From positions 744,001-808,000 of the forward strand of contig QEYB01000926.1 in the NCBI GenBank assembly GCA_017562135.1: a stretch of DNA of 64,000 nt. Reading direction: 5' to 3'. Shown here one piece after another: positions 1 to 13,024 of the stretch; the stretch's first letter is position 1, and each line of letters opens with the position of its first letter. A program made the position numbers and the translations under genes. The notes beneath the pieces are model-generated. The model had not been told where the DNA came from. It made no database searches and saw only the letters and a program-made list of their open reading frames with translations. Origin of the DNA: Dipylidium caninum. Its lineage: Eukaryota > Platyhelminthes > Cestoda > Cyclophyllidea > Dipylidiidae.

Positions 1-300
1 ATGCACATTGTGGTTCCAGCCTTCAGCAACTATGCCCTACTTTCAGGAAGTGTACCATCCCAGCTGATTTCACTCTTAATGACAAAAATTACTAATCTAG
101 ACTCAGACCCATTCCATGCTGCATACAGATGCTTGTTGTCACGAAATATGGAATACGATCGTAACACTGGTCAATCCATAGTACAGTGAGGTAGGGCCAC
201 GTACACACTAAGATTCTCCACTTTTCAGCCTGTAACCAAATGCAAGTCGAAAAGTGGTTTATACCAAACATAACAAAAATACGAAATAAAAGATGTCAAT
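1..300 (+). other. Left edge: short open frame and AATAAA, unassigned
   Basis: A plus-strand frame is open from the window edge to a TGA at about 187-189, and an AATAAA motif sits at 285-290, about 100 nt after that stop. This could be the last exon of a gene entering from the left, since acceptor-like CAG dinucleotides occur near bases 19 and 46. I do not recognise the protein and the frame is short enough to be chance. The motif lies about 25 nt from the stop of the minus-strand gene that follows, so any gene here would be tail-to-tail with it. Confidence 0.15.
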
Positions 301-315
301 ATGTACAACGATTTC

Positions 316-1241
316 TTATACATGACGGGATCGCTTGACATTGCTGATCTTTGCAACTGCTGCTCTAGCCATTTCTTTGGCCATTACAAGCCGTGGACAA
401 GAATCAAACACACATTCTTCGGAAAGGTTTTTCTCACCACCATTTCGCTTCGTACTTCTCCATTTTTCGTTCTTCTTGGGCCTCTTTGCAGACTGAAAGG
501 TGGAGGCACTCTCTTCAACTTGGCGTTTTTTCTTCTGTTGATGACGCTTCTTTCGACGACTCGGAAAAGGTGTTTCGATGGCAGGCACTTCTGCTTCAGC
601 CATCGGGATGATTGAAACAGTCTGTGGATTGTCGGTCTCGACCAACTCCCGTAAGGAAAGAATTATTACCATTGCAGGTTTCCTCTGTCGAATAAAAGAA
701 ACAATTTAAGCAAAATACAACACTAATATAACGGCTTATGCATTTAATTGCATCTGTTAATGAAAAATAATCTGTAGAAACACGAACAAGGCGCGTCAAA
801 AGACTAATGACTGACCAACAGAGATATTACCTACTTATAAAACCAGTTACGATTAAAATACTCGAAAAAAGCGCATTAACGCCCAAACACGACAGTACAA
901 TGACTCACTGCCTTAACCAAATAATCCTCAGTCCTCATTTCTAAAGAGTGGAAAAACAGTCGGGTGCATTGGTAAAGGACGGGTGAGCTGGAGGAAGCTG
1001 GCATTTTGGCAAGCCACATGCTCTTCACTTTTTCCGCAAAAGGTACCACCTTTTCAATGGCACCTGGCAAACCCCAACAGAATATCTGGTCGCAGTCGCC
1101 GACTTCGAGTTGCTTTGAAATAAAAGCGACGAGATTCTTAAGTTTAGTGCCTATTTTGATTTGCATGTGAAGGGCCCGATCCCTGAGATAACCAGTTACT
1201 CGAGACTCTTCGAGTAGAGAAGATACAAGAGAAGGATCCAT
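316..1241 (-). CDS. RPP25: RNase P/MRP subunit p25-like Alba protein
   Basis: Alba-family protein of the Rpp25/Rpp25L type, a small RNA-binding subunit of RNase P and RNase MRP that normally pairs with Rpp20. Two exons on the minus strand: 1241-909 (111 codons) and 684-316 (122 codons plus stop), giving 233 aa. Exon 1 has the Alba signature around residues 24-65: LHMQIKIGTKLKNLVAF, then a CWGLPGAIEKVVPFAEKVK segment, the Alba strand-loop-helix seen in Rpp25. The exon ends GCA|GTGAGT. Exon 2 follows TTCGACAG and opens KPAMVIILSLRELVETDNPQ, matching the Rpp25 beta strand 'P-x-x-x-I-L-L-S ... P-G-Y-Q'. Both exons join in phase 0. The last 90 residues are very basic (RRKKRHQQKKKR), probably RNA-binding or nuclear localisation. 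I chose the ATG at 1241 because upstream codons look non-coding; an upstream exon is possible. Confidence 0.8.
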
Positions 1242-2288
1242 TAAAGCTGAGGCCCAAAAGCTAATAAGTACAATTAATGGAGATGTAAATAAAGTTATAA
1301 AGCAAATGAAAGACAAAGGACAAATATGGTGCACACCAGGAATAAAGCCTTTATCCTTTGTTTCTCGACAGCGAGGACAGTTTCGACACCAAATTACTAA
1401 ATTACTCGTGTTGTAACTACGGGAAGTGTCAACCAGATACGGCGCAATACATAGCAGAAATAGAGATTTCAACACTATCTACGCGTTTATCCAAACTAAA
1501 ATTGGAAAGTACGACCACCATTTACTTTTCGCTAGCAGCAAAGCACGTGATGGGAACAGGGGAAGACTCCGAAAAGACCGCGAGCCGGAAATAGACCCAA
1601 TAAGGCCATCCAAAATAACAGCTACATTTTTCGCCAAATTGAGCGATTATTGTATATATTCAATTCGAAAAATTTTATAAAAGAAAATACTATAGTGGCA
1701 ATTTGCACTAATGATAGTGGTAGGAACGTATTTCAGATCCTGCGCCATCCATGCCTCTGAGAAAACATCGGAAACATTAATGATAAACTAATTATACAAT
1801 ATTCGTCCACAGTTGCCATGGAAAGAAAGTGGCGCATCTCTCATCGTCCAGGACCTCCACCACCCGAAAAGTTTACTAAAAATCTGTTAATGTTCGCTCC
1901 CTGATATGTAGGTAAAACCATAACGTAGAATTCGTCTAAATTAGAACACGCTAAAAGAGTGACCCAGTGCGAAGGAATCCACGAGGATAATAGTTGACTG
2001 CATGTGTACGGAACCACAGTCCGTTCATTATCATTAGAGATGAACTTACTATATTAGGTAATGAGCATGTAAATCAATACCCAGGACTTTTGCCATACAT
2101 TAAACTACATATAAAGCTATGTATTGTTAGAACATAAGCGCCAGGCGCCAGAGAAAGCCATGCAAATACAATCCGACAAATTGTAAATACCTCTGCTGAA
2201 GTTCTGTAGGTTCGATGTCGCATGTCGAAACAAATGGGAAACCACAGGATCAGTGACGTTTCCTCCTAAAAACCTAGGCAAATTGTTA
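1242..2288. other. Intergenic, nothing recognised
   Basis: About 1 kb of AT-rich sequence upstream of the RPP25-like start and before the left repeat arm. No frame here resembles a known protein. It must contain the promoter of the minus-strand gene, but no TATA box or initiator stands out. Confidence 0.5.
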
Positions 2289-2915
2289 GATCTCAACTAT
2301 CATCTATTGTTAAAACCCTACGATTGGGGGGCTACATGTTTCAATGCGACTACTCGCCTCGTTCGCTTTAACGATTAGAGCGAGCAAACCCACTTGCAGC
2401 GATTATAAATGAAGTGATTACCAACCTCCAATAAAAAAATTCGGCAGCTGTGTGATTGGGGTACCCGCATCCATGCTTTAAGCACGATCCACCTGTCAAG
2501 TGGTAGGTTCGTCCAATTAAGAGATGCGGTCTCGTCTCACCCACCTTTCCACCCCGCCTATATTCCACTCCAGTGAAGGGTTTTAATGACCTCTCCTCCG
2601 AAACCCACCTTCATTTGCATTGTCTTCCAGAGGCGTCAAACCCCTCCCCCCTAAGCCCCAACACGAAGTGGGGAATGGAGAGTTGGGAGCGAGGGAGGAA
2701 GTCGAGGGGTTTTTGGTGGCAGAGGGCACAGGCGTGGTAGGTCAGGTTTGTGTGCGTTTAGTTGTCCTTTTCAACACAAAAGTGTATTTGCCAAGAGCGT
2801 AGCACGAGGAGTACACCGTAGCTTGACGTAAATATACGTTTGAACTCGTCCTTAAGTGAAAATCACTGTCCCCCGATAGATGTATTGTAATTGAAGGTAG
2901 GTTCAACTGCCGTAA
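2289..2915 (-). repeat. Left arm of a long inverted repeat
   Basis: About 627 bp, the reverse complement of 13025-13700 with only scattered mismatches. Homology starts sharply at GATCTCAACTATC (2289) and ends near CCGTAA (2915). Differences from the right arm: the G/C-rich tract is much shorter here, and a 19-bp segment of the right arm is missing. Short frames of both arms translate to the same peptide (GRTYHLTGGSCLKHGCGYPN), which follows from the duplication and not from coding. It is either a terminal inverted repeat of an 11.4-kb element or one of two copies of a dispersed repeat. I see no target-site duplication flanking the pair. Confidence 0.85.
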
Positions 2916-5900
2916 ACAGTATCGTTGAATGCATTACTTTTAGTTGTAAATCGAGTTCTCTGCACGTCCCACTTCGTGGTAGGGGAAGGGGGCGCCGATG
3001 CCGGGCGAATGCAAAATAAGCTACGGTGATGCCGAAATCTGACGGTGAAGAGTGCCAAATGTGACTCCCCTCTCAATGAAATCATGTGGATACCAGCGAG
3101 TTGTTGGTGGACCTGGTTGTAGGGCCAGTGGATTTGAAATGTGTTCATTCCTTTAAGTTCAGTTAACGGATAATGGGGCCTCATGTTTTGTGTTACTTTT
3201 ATAGATGTCCCTTCCCTGTAACCGCGAAGACAGTTGTCCTGGGGAGTTAGTAACGCTACAACCTGACGCTCTTCAACACATCGACTATCATTTTGCTTAA
3301 TCTATAGACGCATTAATTCTTTAGTATGGGGTTCCTTGAGACGAATTTATATCGCTCGAACCGTGTCATTCTTAAGGATCTTTTACCATTAGCCTTCAAT
3401 ATCTGCTACGTGTGCCATCTTGTCGTCAACAATGTCTTATCACTCATCCTTCTACCTTCCACGACCAGACTAACTTCTCCTTCACCTTTGGCCATCCCAA
3501 AACGTTGACAAATCTTGAACACATAACATGTCTTCCCCCCGCCCTTCCTTAGTAGCTGCCCACATTCAACTATTCTGCTTACTTTCCGAATCAGTGCTGT
3601 TCCACGTGCAATCAGATCACGTCTTATTTGTCCCTCTTCGACTCATTATTCTACCTTATTAGTTGCTTATTAGACTGAAGGATTACAGTCGTCTGTGAGC
3701 CACATTGACCTCCGCCTCCAACAATATTTCATGTAGATGATAAAATCCCCGAGAAAAATGTCTCGGAGTGTCGGACTGTCGCCATTACACTTGTTCTGGA
3801 AGCGAGTTGGGAAACCAAGGAGCGTGCTTGTGTGGTTGCCGAGTTGACAATAGTTCCTTCGCCTAATACATTGGATGAGTGAAGGGAAGAATTGTGGGCC
3901 TCCTTAATTTCATTCGCATCTTTTTGCCCCGAAAAACATGTGCAGTGCTTGACAGACTGAACCATCACCAGTGGTATTTACATACAAAGCCTCATCAGTT
4001 CGCAGAACTGTCAAAATCCCAAGATTACTTCCCTTCTTCAACTTCCAAAAGCCGCCTCCTTAGTACTTCGTTTCGAACTTCTGTTGCCATCGCACAGACG
4101 GGCAGTCTGAAAAGTCATACATTCTGGAGTGGTTCATACCATGAAAGTTGTGTCCGTTCAGCCAACAATTACTGCATTTGGAAATACTGGATCCTCTTTC
4201 CTTCCCGATTTCGTAAAAAAGCCTTAGCGCCTGTGAGGACGGTAACAGGCCTCTTATCTGACAGGAAACAGACGTCTCTCCCCTTCATCATGGCACTAAC
4301 ACCCATGATTAGGCCGAGGCGTTGCCATTCCTCCAACTATCCAACTTTCAGTAGATGAACAATATCACGAGACTGCAAATGTTGGCCTTAGTGGATGGAC
4401 ACTGCTCTTCAAGGTTGCATAGTAGCGCAACTTACAGCTTCTGCTCCGCCAAATGGTAAGAACTACTGTTGTCAGTTAACTGTATCTTAGAGTAAAAGTG
4501 CGTCAAACCCTTCCTAAAGCCCTCGCGGTTATTCACAGAAGGATGTTCGGCTTTCTCGAGGAAATTTCTGATGTTTTATAATTAAACCCCAAGATTTATA
4601 ATTAAATCAAAATTATTCTACATAGTAGTCGTGTAATGCGACCCAGATTTTCTTAAGATCTGAAATTATGAAGGTCAGTACTGTGGTGAACTGTCGCTTT
4701 GTGCCGATGACACCACGTAATACTGGATTCTACCGAATTTATGACCAATTCTTAGTTCACGTTAATTCTACCGTCGTGAATTTTTTGCCAATAACATATT
4801 TCACTGACAAAATGCTCAGAAGCTTAACTTTTGCATTGTTCTCACGGTAACAAACAAGTACCATCACTGACAGAGATTACAGCACAAGACCTCCCCGTCC
4901 GGGCATTTACCTCACCCTGCTTTGCGAGATTTTTACTATATGAAATTAACTCGACAGACCTAATTTGAGTTTTCGCGGTAGTCTATCAATCATCTCCCTC
5001 TCGACCATTTCCCGCTCTTCCCTTTTACTCGAGGCCACAGAATATGTCACCTTTCCCATCGTTTGCGACAAGAATTCCTCTGCTTGTTTGTTTGTTTACC
5101 TCTGATCCCCTCTTCCGGTTCGATTTACGGATTTCAAAATTGTACTTAAATTTGGTTGGTATTGGAAACGCGTAATGTGAACCACTCCCACGAACCCATT
5201 CAACCCCTAGTGTAAACTAAGGTGGTAGATAATTTTTGTGCCGATTTACTTATCTGCATCATAATTCTTGTGCGACACCTGAATCCAGGTACTTGAGAAA
5301 CACAGACAAGGAAAAGGAAGCGGTCGGGACTGATGAAGTGGAGGAGGAAATTACACTCGTACTTAGTAGACGTGGGACCCACCATTAATCAAAGGCAGAG
5401 GGTTTGCAGAGTTATAGGTCCCTATCTCCCAGAATAACCTTTCGACACAAACTGGTCTAATGACGCTTGTTATCGGCCCTAACATATTTTGAAGGTAGGT
5501 GGCTGCCTTTGCTCCAGTTCCCTCGAAGACAGTTTTATCAGCAGAGCGTTGGCAGACGAGTTTCTCGTTCACCAAAGTTAACCCACTTTGAGTACCTACG
5601 CGAGTAGTTTAACCCGGTAGGGAGGAGATGAGACTGTATGCCAAGGTTTGTGACGGGATTCGGAAAGAAACAGTCGGCATCAGAGAAACGAGATAAAACT
5701 TGTGAAAAGGGCCTTTCACTTCATAAAATAATACTACCTCCCCGTCCTCAAATGTCCCCCTCTCGTGACCGTTTCATTGTGGTTTTTATAAATTGCCTTT
5801 ATGAATACGTCCAAATACTGCCATTGAGAAGCATTATTTAATAGGGACACGTCTCTGCCACAAAAAGGTCTCCTAATCTGGTGAATAAATTAGTTCACGA

Positions 5901-6928
5901 ATAGCAGAAGGTCCGAAAGACGAGGATACTTCGTCTACTGTCCACGTTAGGCTGGCCGGCAGGACAAAGGAGCTTACATAAATCGGCCCTCGGAGTGGCG
6001 ACAGATTTGACAAAATTGGGGGGTTCTCGTTACTCTCAAGTGAATCTACAGACCTCCACCCGTAAAATTCCACTCTCGCCGGGTTTATGTTGATCCGACT
6101 TCAATTGGCAGTTCTCGTTCTTGGGGGGGGGGGGTTGTAGAGAACTAAAGTACAAAATAAAAGGGTTCTAGAAAAACATCTAGTCCTCAGCTTTACCGTT
6201 TACACATCCACTCATTTGCCACAACTTTTTATAAGTGAACGTGATCACAGAAATCCCACTTCCCAGGGAAATAACTTGGAAATTAATTAATATCACAGGT
6301 ATCAGGACCCTGGAAAAAGGCATCCGAACACACTGCTTCAGGCTTTCAGTCTCGTCTACTACAGGCCTGATTAGAGAAAGTCGTTGCCAGTAACCCTGAG
6401 ATATGTGTACATAAAAGGGCCTGGAGCGTGTACAGCTTAGAAAATACCTCCCAAAAACTCGTTTCAAAATTCGCGTTTAAGACCGACACAGTTTACATCA
6501 AAACAGGCTTCAAGTGGACGACATGGATCCTGTTTTTAAAGCCAAAATAACGTCCTATCATAAATCACCTCAGGTTTTGTTGTTAGTTGGTGCAAAGGAT
6601 GATGACAACAATCGGCGAAAATAGTAGAAACAATCAAAAAGGTTTATTTACAATCGGGATTCATAAGACTACAAAAAGCGACTATGGAGAGGCGGAGCCG
6701 GGAAGGAGAGAGGCGGAGGGTCTAGAGGGAATTGCGATTAAATTGGTGTCGTCGCTAGCAAAGAGTTGGGACCGAGAGAAGAGATGTGTACACACATTAA
6801 TTGCGCGTATCTGCATACGAACGTATAGTAGCAAGGGAGAAGGAGGGGGAGGGGTGAAGTGTGAGGGAGGACGAAGCACAATTGATTAAAGTAAATGGGT
6901 TGTTAGAGACAGACTCCTCACCAATGCT
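2916..6928. other. Interior of the inverted repeat, left half; no gene recognised
   Basis: About 4 kb with only short frames. A 159-codon plus frame near 3879-4358 begins with GTG and resembles nothing I know. The minus strand of 3.7-4.4 kb carries several short, interrupted frames that could be decayed mobile-element sequence, but I cannot assign them. A run of 12 G lies at 6123-6134. The 3' untranslated region of the stress-protein gene occupies the right end. Confidence 0.4.
6643..6648 (-). terminator. Poly(A) signal of the universal stress protein gene
   Basis: TTTATT on the plus strand reads AATAAA on the minus strand, about 280 nt downstream of the stop codon at 6929-6931. It is the nearest canonical hexamer I saw, so it is the likely polyadenylation signal. 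Confidence 0.45.
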
Positions 6929-7552
6929 TTACGGAACGGATCGCCTATGCCGGGCATCTCCTTCAGCCTTCTCCTGTTGTGAGACTGGAAGAGAGGTCTT
7001 TCGAGGTGGTGGAACAATTACCACGGGTAGTCCAGCATGGTGAAGAACGTAATCGCTGACACTACCCAGTAGAGTCCTTCGGATGCGGCCTATGCCACGA
7101 CTGCCCATTACAATTATGTCGACCTGTTGTTCTTTTGCCAGACGACAAATGTGCTCCCCCGGTTTAGCGCCGATATGAAGTACGAAACGGGCTCGAATAC
7201 CCATGCCTTTACACCTGTGGAGAAATCGTTTGCCGAGTTCTCGACCTTCCTCCACCAATTCTTGAACATGCCGGCCAAACTCTTCCGAGAGGAGGGTCGG
7301 CTTAGTGGCTAGACCATAGTTAATACGAGAGCTGACAGGTTCAACAACGTGAACAAGAAGTAGACCGTCTTCTTCTTTAGCAAAATTGTTACTATACCAA
7401 TCAAAAGCACGATTGCTGCTTTCATTGGCGTCGACGGATAAAAGTACTAGACGTTTAACACTGGCCAGATAATTGTCGTTATCTGAATTGCTTTTGATGG
7501 AGGAACGATGAACATGTTCACTCGGAAAATCAGAAGTAGAAGGGGACGACAT
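6929..7552 (-). CDS. Universal stress protein (UspA family), intronless
   Basis: Single-exon gene, 207 aa from the ATG at 7552. After about 30 polar residues the Usp fold begins: KRLVLLSVDANESSNRAFDW (first beta strand and helix), then LLLVHVVEPV, then VLHIGAKPGEHICRLAKEQQ and VDIIVMGSRG. The ATP-binding motif G-x2-G-x9-G-(S/T) is present: in GSRGIGRIRRTLLGSVS the glycines are followed by Ser and the typical strand LPVVIVPP. This predicts an ATP-binding Usp, a cytosolic family linked to stress tolerance and well represented in flatworms. The C-terminal 20 residues are polar and unconserved. The open frame continues upstream for 45 codons, but the ATG chosen starts MSSPST just before the domain. 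The gene sits alone between the two inverted-repeat arms. No intron is needed. Confidence 0.9.
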   Translation of the reverse strand: MSSPSTSDFPSEHVHRSSIKSNSDNDNYLASVKRLVLLSVDANESSNRAFDWYSNNFAKEEDGLLLVHVVEPVSSRINYGLATKPTLLSEEFGRHVQELVEEGRELGKRFLHRCKGMGIRARFVLHIGAKPGEHICRLAKEQQVDIIVMGSRGIGRIRRTLLGSVSDYVLHHAGLPVVIVPPPRKTSLPVSQQEKAEGDARHRRSVP

Positions 7553-10500
7553 GGTGAAACAAGGAGAAGGAGAATCGTTGAATGGACAAATAGACGAATG
7601 GACACAAGAAGGTACGTGTGTGAAGGCAGACTTTATGTCGTGTGGTGATTGGCTGTGTCGCGGCCAAAACTTGGTCTTGTAAACCAATCACCCGCGACTA
7701 TCTTCGCGCTGATTGGTCTCTGCTCCGCTGGGCGACATAACAGTTATACTTGGCCATATCACGTGAGTGTAATCCAGGGATGTTCTTGAGTATTAAATTT
7801 GACTACTTTGATCGACTATAATGATGAGAAACAAAACAAATACTGGTCGACCTTCCAAGCTTCGAATCAGGCATACGACACAAGTCGCCAATTATCCTAC
7901 TCAAAAGTTATTCCATAATTTAGGCGATATCAACTGAAACAAACACCTTACTTAATTGCAAGAGGCGAGGTTTGAGGGAGACTCAAGTTACATACAACAC
8001 TTTTTGCTCGGTTTCAAAATAAAACGAACTGAGACGAAGGATAAACCAAATCAGGCTCACCTTAACATCATTAATTACTTTAGTAGTGAGGAATGTCGTT
8101 TTGCTGGCGTAGAACATTGCGGAAATATGGTTGAAATGGACATCCATTCCAAGTGGCAGCCAATGTAAACCGTAGTAACAGACTGCTTCGTCTTATTTTT
8201 AGCATTACGGTTGTCCTAAGAGGCATTCACTAAATCAACCGACTGTGGGCAGAAGGCCGCAGTCGTGAAAAAATCCTGGCACACCTCTCTGGAGCTCAGT
8301 GCTTTGTTAGGGAAACTGCGGTGTCCTCTAGACCCACGACTCACGTTAATCTGACTGAAGGCTAATGTCCCAACATCTATTTTACTTAAAGTCGACTTTG
8401 CACTACATTCTTTACTACACATAGTTCCTTGATCCGGTAAGCAAAACAAAATCATGGCTTAGCCATGAGAGTCGTAATTTTTCCTCGCCCCACCCCAGAG
8501 TGGCATCCTGCTGGAACAGAAAGTATACGGCCAAAATGGGGCATTGGAAAACTGTGAGTGTTAATGGATAGACTTAAGCAGATATTTATCAACATTCAAG
8601 CCATCGTCTTCCTTTATCAATTTCTCCGCACAGTTCCCACAAACAAATTATTCCGATGATGATGCAACTTCATACCGAAGACACTCGTGTCTGTTTCGTA
8701 GAAAGGGGTTAAACGTTCTCTCGCCTTTGAATTCAACTGCCTTCTCCATATACAAGACATGATGGTCAAATTAGGATGAAAATGCTTTTTAACACGTAAT
8801 ATCGGCGGGATATACTAGTGGGAAAATCGTCGAACACACAAATTGTCCCCTCTCTTCCCTTCGTCAAAAATTCTCCTTGTGCCTTGCTCACCTCAATCCG
8901 TTGATGGAGCTTAAAGATCGAACGCGCCCCAGGATACGAAGGGTAGACAACTCGTAGTGCGAGCAATCCGTATTTTTGCAATATTTCCACCAGTCTTTCT
9001 CATCCACCTTTATGAAATGTATCATTAGAAGAGAGTGGCGGTGGTGCGGTTGAGGCTGAAAAGTGTGAGGCAAGAGGTGGGAGGCATTTTCGCCACTTCC
9101 ACTGACGCTTTCACCAAGTGGCACGCCGGTAGGGCGCGTAAAGAAGTGGACGTAGGAGGCGTAGGAAGAGAGTAAGGAGCGAGGTGTACAGACTCTGAAA
9201 ACGGAGTTATTCATCAGACCGTCACTTGCATTTATCGCATTATAACAGAAGATAGCACTTAACATTAACGTTGATACGATTGCAGTGGAGAAATTAAAAC
9301 ACTAGGAGAGTAGCCGGGAGGAGAATGGGTGAGGCGAGTGTAGGAAGGAGGAGAAAATGCAAGTCGACCTCAGAGACTAAATTGAGATCATTAATTAGGT
9401 GAGGAGAAAATCAGTGGATAGTCTCATGCTGCATGCAGATTGTTTGGTGTAAAACGACGATATTTGACAAGGTCGGGCACGAGTTTGCGTCGATGGCAGT
9501 GGAAAAGCTTCCACCTCAGCCCTTTTGTCCTATCACCCGCCTCACCCACCTTTTCACGCACGCACACTAGCACCAGTGGGAGCCTCCTCCAGACTCATGT
9601 ATAAGTGGACGCAGTATTAACGCTATAATTAGCTCTCTGTTCTGCGGGAGAAGTGGGAATTTGCGCTAGTCTATGGGACGGAAGGCAACGTAAGTGGTCG
9701 ATCAGAGTACGAGGGACCTAAGTGTGGATGAAGGGTTCGTCTATCTGGTGTACTCCAAAGTTCCCCGATGGCTAAGAAAAAGTGGATTTGAGGAGGATTG
9801 AATTCGACATCCACATTTGACATTTCCTTCAGTTCGCGGCACAGAACCAAACTTCCCTCTCAACGGGAGCACATCTGCGGTGACCCGCTTCATGCCAGAG
9901 TGGAGAGGAGAGACGCAAGAATTTGGAACAATTCGTACTCAAATTGTGAGGTAAGACGAGATAAAATGAAATGAGGTGGATATGTCACCTAAAGTAGAAA
10001 AAATTACGTGATGTGTGCCATGTGATAATTAACGTAGGAGCTGCTCGTTGCCTTTAGTGGTGGTGTTGATGCGCAATAACGTACGATGACAAGCACAACA
10101 CGACTGGTCTTATGAGCAACATCGACGAAGAGATCCGTCTCTCAGGGAATTCATTCCATTTCTCTCGGCGCCTTCTCGACTGTTGTAATAAGCGGGTCTA
10201 GATAGTGAGTAGTGCAGGAGTTCGGGAGTTCGGGAAAGAGTTGACGGTTCTTGAGCGACTTCTCCATCGACTAGCCTCTGCCACGACTGCCGTTGAGGTG
10301 GTCCCGCGGCGTAAGATTAGAGAGACCGTTATAAAATTTGCTTCTAAACATTCACGGGCCTGCATGAAACACGGTGGTAGATGAGTCGAGAGTCTAATAA
10401 AGACATTTTAGGGTCGGCGGGTCGTTGAACAGCTTGGTAAAACCGCTCAAAGTTTCCTACTTCCAAAGGAAGTTCTGTCTCTTCCCCAATTTAATCGAGT

Positions 10501-13024
10501 AGATGGCGACAATGCAAGCGAGTCATTGAGAAGTGAAGAAGTAACTCATAGGCAGGTGGTCATAAGGCGAGTGGGTCATCTCAACGGCGTTCACATTGGT
10601 CGCTGTCCACAATATTACACCGAGCTAGAAGGGTCTGGTCGTGAATACGTTAATCACCGGAGTAGTCTCACACCTCTTGCTCACTGGAAGGAATATCCCC
10701 TGTCGCACACTTGTTGGCCAACTGTGTGACTGTCACACATACACGTCACAAATACGCGTGGACATAAACAAACTGAAGTGTACTGCCTACTCCAACGGCT
10801 TCCTGGTCCCATTTGGTTAATGGGTCATAAACACCTTCTCGCATTAACGCTAGTCGCTGTGCTCAAAGCGCGAATAGGTCACAGTGAAGGTCTGAGAAGG
10901 AGAGAGGCGAGGTGAGTGTCGACTTTCCCAAGTTCAACGAAACATTTAGTTGGCGAAATTGATTCGACTCTGCCTGATGGCCTACATCGCCTGTCCACCC
11001 TGTCTCGTGGCTTGTGCCGAAGCAGGCACTGCGAGGGCGGGAGACGACTTTATATCAATGGGAAAGGGCTAGAATAAAGTATATACTGCATTGTTCAGAA
11101 TTTGTAATGTTATTTTTTCATCACTCTCCATCGTTTTATTCGTGATTCGCACAGCCTCCGTTATCTCAACCACACCGCCGAGTACCCGAGCTCTGTACAG
11201 TGCCAGCTGCTGTTCGCCTTTACTAAGCCTCATTGGCCTTCTCCTCTGCCACTTAATTTTTCTTCTGTGAACACTGCCTAATCGATGAGCAGGAGACTTC
11301 AATGCTCTCTCACTACACTCACGGATGTGTGCCAAATTCGGCTTGGTAGTCGCTTCCGGAGGTTACCTTCAGTCACTGAACACACTTATTCCATCCATGT
11401 TTGAATTACACGGACGAATGCGCGATGTTCTGTGTAGGCACAGACTTACTGCGATATTTGAATGTACAAGTCTAGCGTATACACCAAGCGTTCTCTTGCT
11501 ACTCCCCATTCGTGTCCGACTACGCCAGCTAGACTTGCTGCCACATTTTGAGTAACAGTCAATCTCATTTTCGTCCGACAAACTTAGTCTGGTATTCGGC
11601 GATCCGGTCCTCCGGTCATTAACCTGACTTCCGAGTACTTTGATAGGTCATCTCAAAGCCAAGGCAATGGCGTGGAAGAGGATGACGGGAACTTAAACCC
11701 AACATATCTACTATCATGACAATTAAGATTTGTCCACGGGAGCTCACTTCTCAAGGCAACGCCGTCGATCGTCACTTGTTCGCATTTACACTTCATAAGG
11801 AGTATTGCCTTGTACATTAAAGCCTTTTTGGGGGTGCAAATGAGATTACTTGGTTGCTATTAAATGGCCGGTTGATCAACATTTTCACCTCTCTCGCATA
11901 TTTGCAATTTGACGATCGTCATGAACTCCTAATACCCCATACTCCGCCAAGTTTTCCCGATGTTCACGTGTCATTTCATTGTGAGTGGCGGGATGTTGGC
12001 AACTCCCAGTGTCGAACATTGCTGAGTGGGGACTAGTTTGCCTGAATGACGTAAGGGAGAATGAGTCAGTTGTGGACTGGTGGTAGTGGAGGATAATCAC
12101 CACATTTGATCATCAATAAGCTCGCAACCCGGATTCTTCTCAAAGTTCGTCCTTCAACCTCTTGCACTATCTGCTGTCCCAACGGCAGGGGCGGCTCCCT
12201 CTCGCAGGCGAAGCACGGGACACAATAGCTCACCTCAGCACACTTCTGCGCAGAAGACTGTGCAAGCACCACCTCCAAACGAATCACCTTGATGTCAATT
12301 GTCCACTGAGTTGCCTTAATAAGGCCGTCCTCAAACCGTAGGCCAATCATCCACCCGCTCATTCATTTCACCCGCCTCGTTACACTACCCAACAATTTTC
12401 AACTTCACTTTGCACTGACATCCACGACGTGACCTTACATTTGTGGCATACAAGGACAACACTTCCTATTCTGTCCTCACAAGGCCATCCTTCATTAACC
12501 GCAGATTGGTTACCCACATCCATCTTCCCCGCCCCACCCTCCACCACGTTTCACCTTCATCGGGTTCACAACACCCCACACAACCCCACTACTTCAGCCC
12601 TGCTACGACATAATATTCTCATCACCACTGGACCGCGATCGCACAAGGCAGCAGATAGGGAGGCAAGCTCGGACACAGAAGGGAACACAAATCATCCAGT
12701 TCCCCTGCATAGCCCTACGCCACGGCAAACGACTTATTGGTATCTCGACACACGACAGCGCATCCGACCTCGAAGACGATGTTAGCAAGTTCAAATACCA
12801 GCCGTTTATAAGCAGATGAAGGCGGTAACTCCCTCTCCAACGCCAAAAATGCCTGCTCTCAACTACAATCTTTCGACACCGGACGATGCGTGTTGATGTG
12901 AATCGATGGACGGATCATAACACATGGACTATTCTGACACTAGATTGTGGCATCCCCGAGGCTTGCTTTCATTCTCTCATCCCCCTTCACCTGGAGTGGG
13001 GTTTACAGAGAGTTGGAGTTATGA
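7553..13024. other. Interior of the inverted repeat, right half; no gene recognised
   Basis: About 5.5 kb upstream of the stress-protein gene. Frames of 60-118 codons occur (for example 12429-12785 plus and 12066-12362 minus) but none has a motif I recognise, and base composition, not coding constraint, may keep the C- and A-rich stretch at 12.4-12.8 kb open. I see no transposase, integrase, polymerase or reverse-transcriptase motif. The stress-protein promoter should lie near 7.55-7.8 kb. Confidence 0.4.

Noticed and set aside
876..908. Last codons of the RPP25-like first open frame (after VKA)
   Set aside because: They follow a good donor (GTGAGT) and the family sequence continues in the exon at 684, so they are intron.
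3879..4358. 159-codon plus frame
   Set aside because: Starts with GTG, has no recognisable motif, and the opposite strand is equally open in pieces; not supported.
12429..12785. 118-codon Pro/Thr/His-rich plus frame
   Set aside because: Composition bias alone explains it; no domain and no partner exons.
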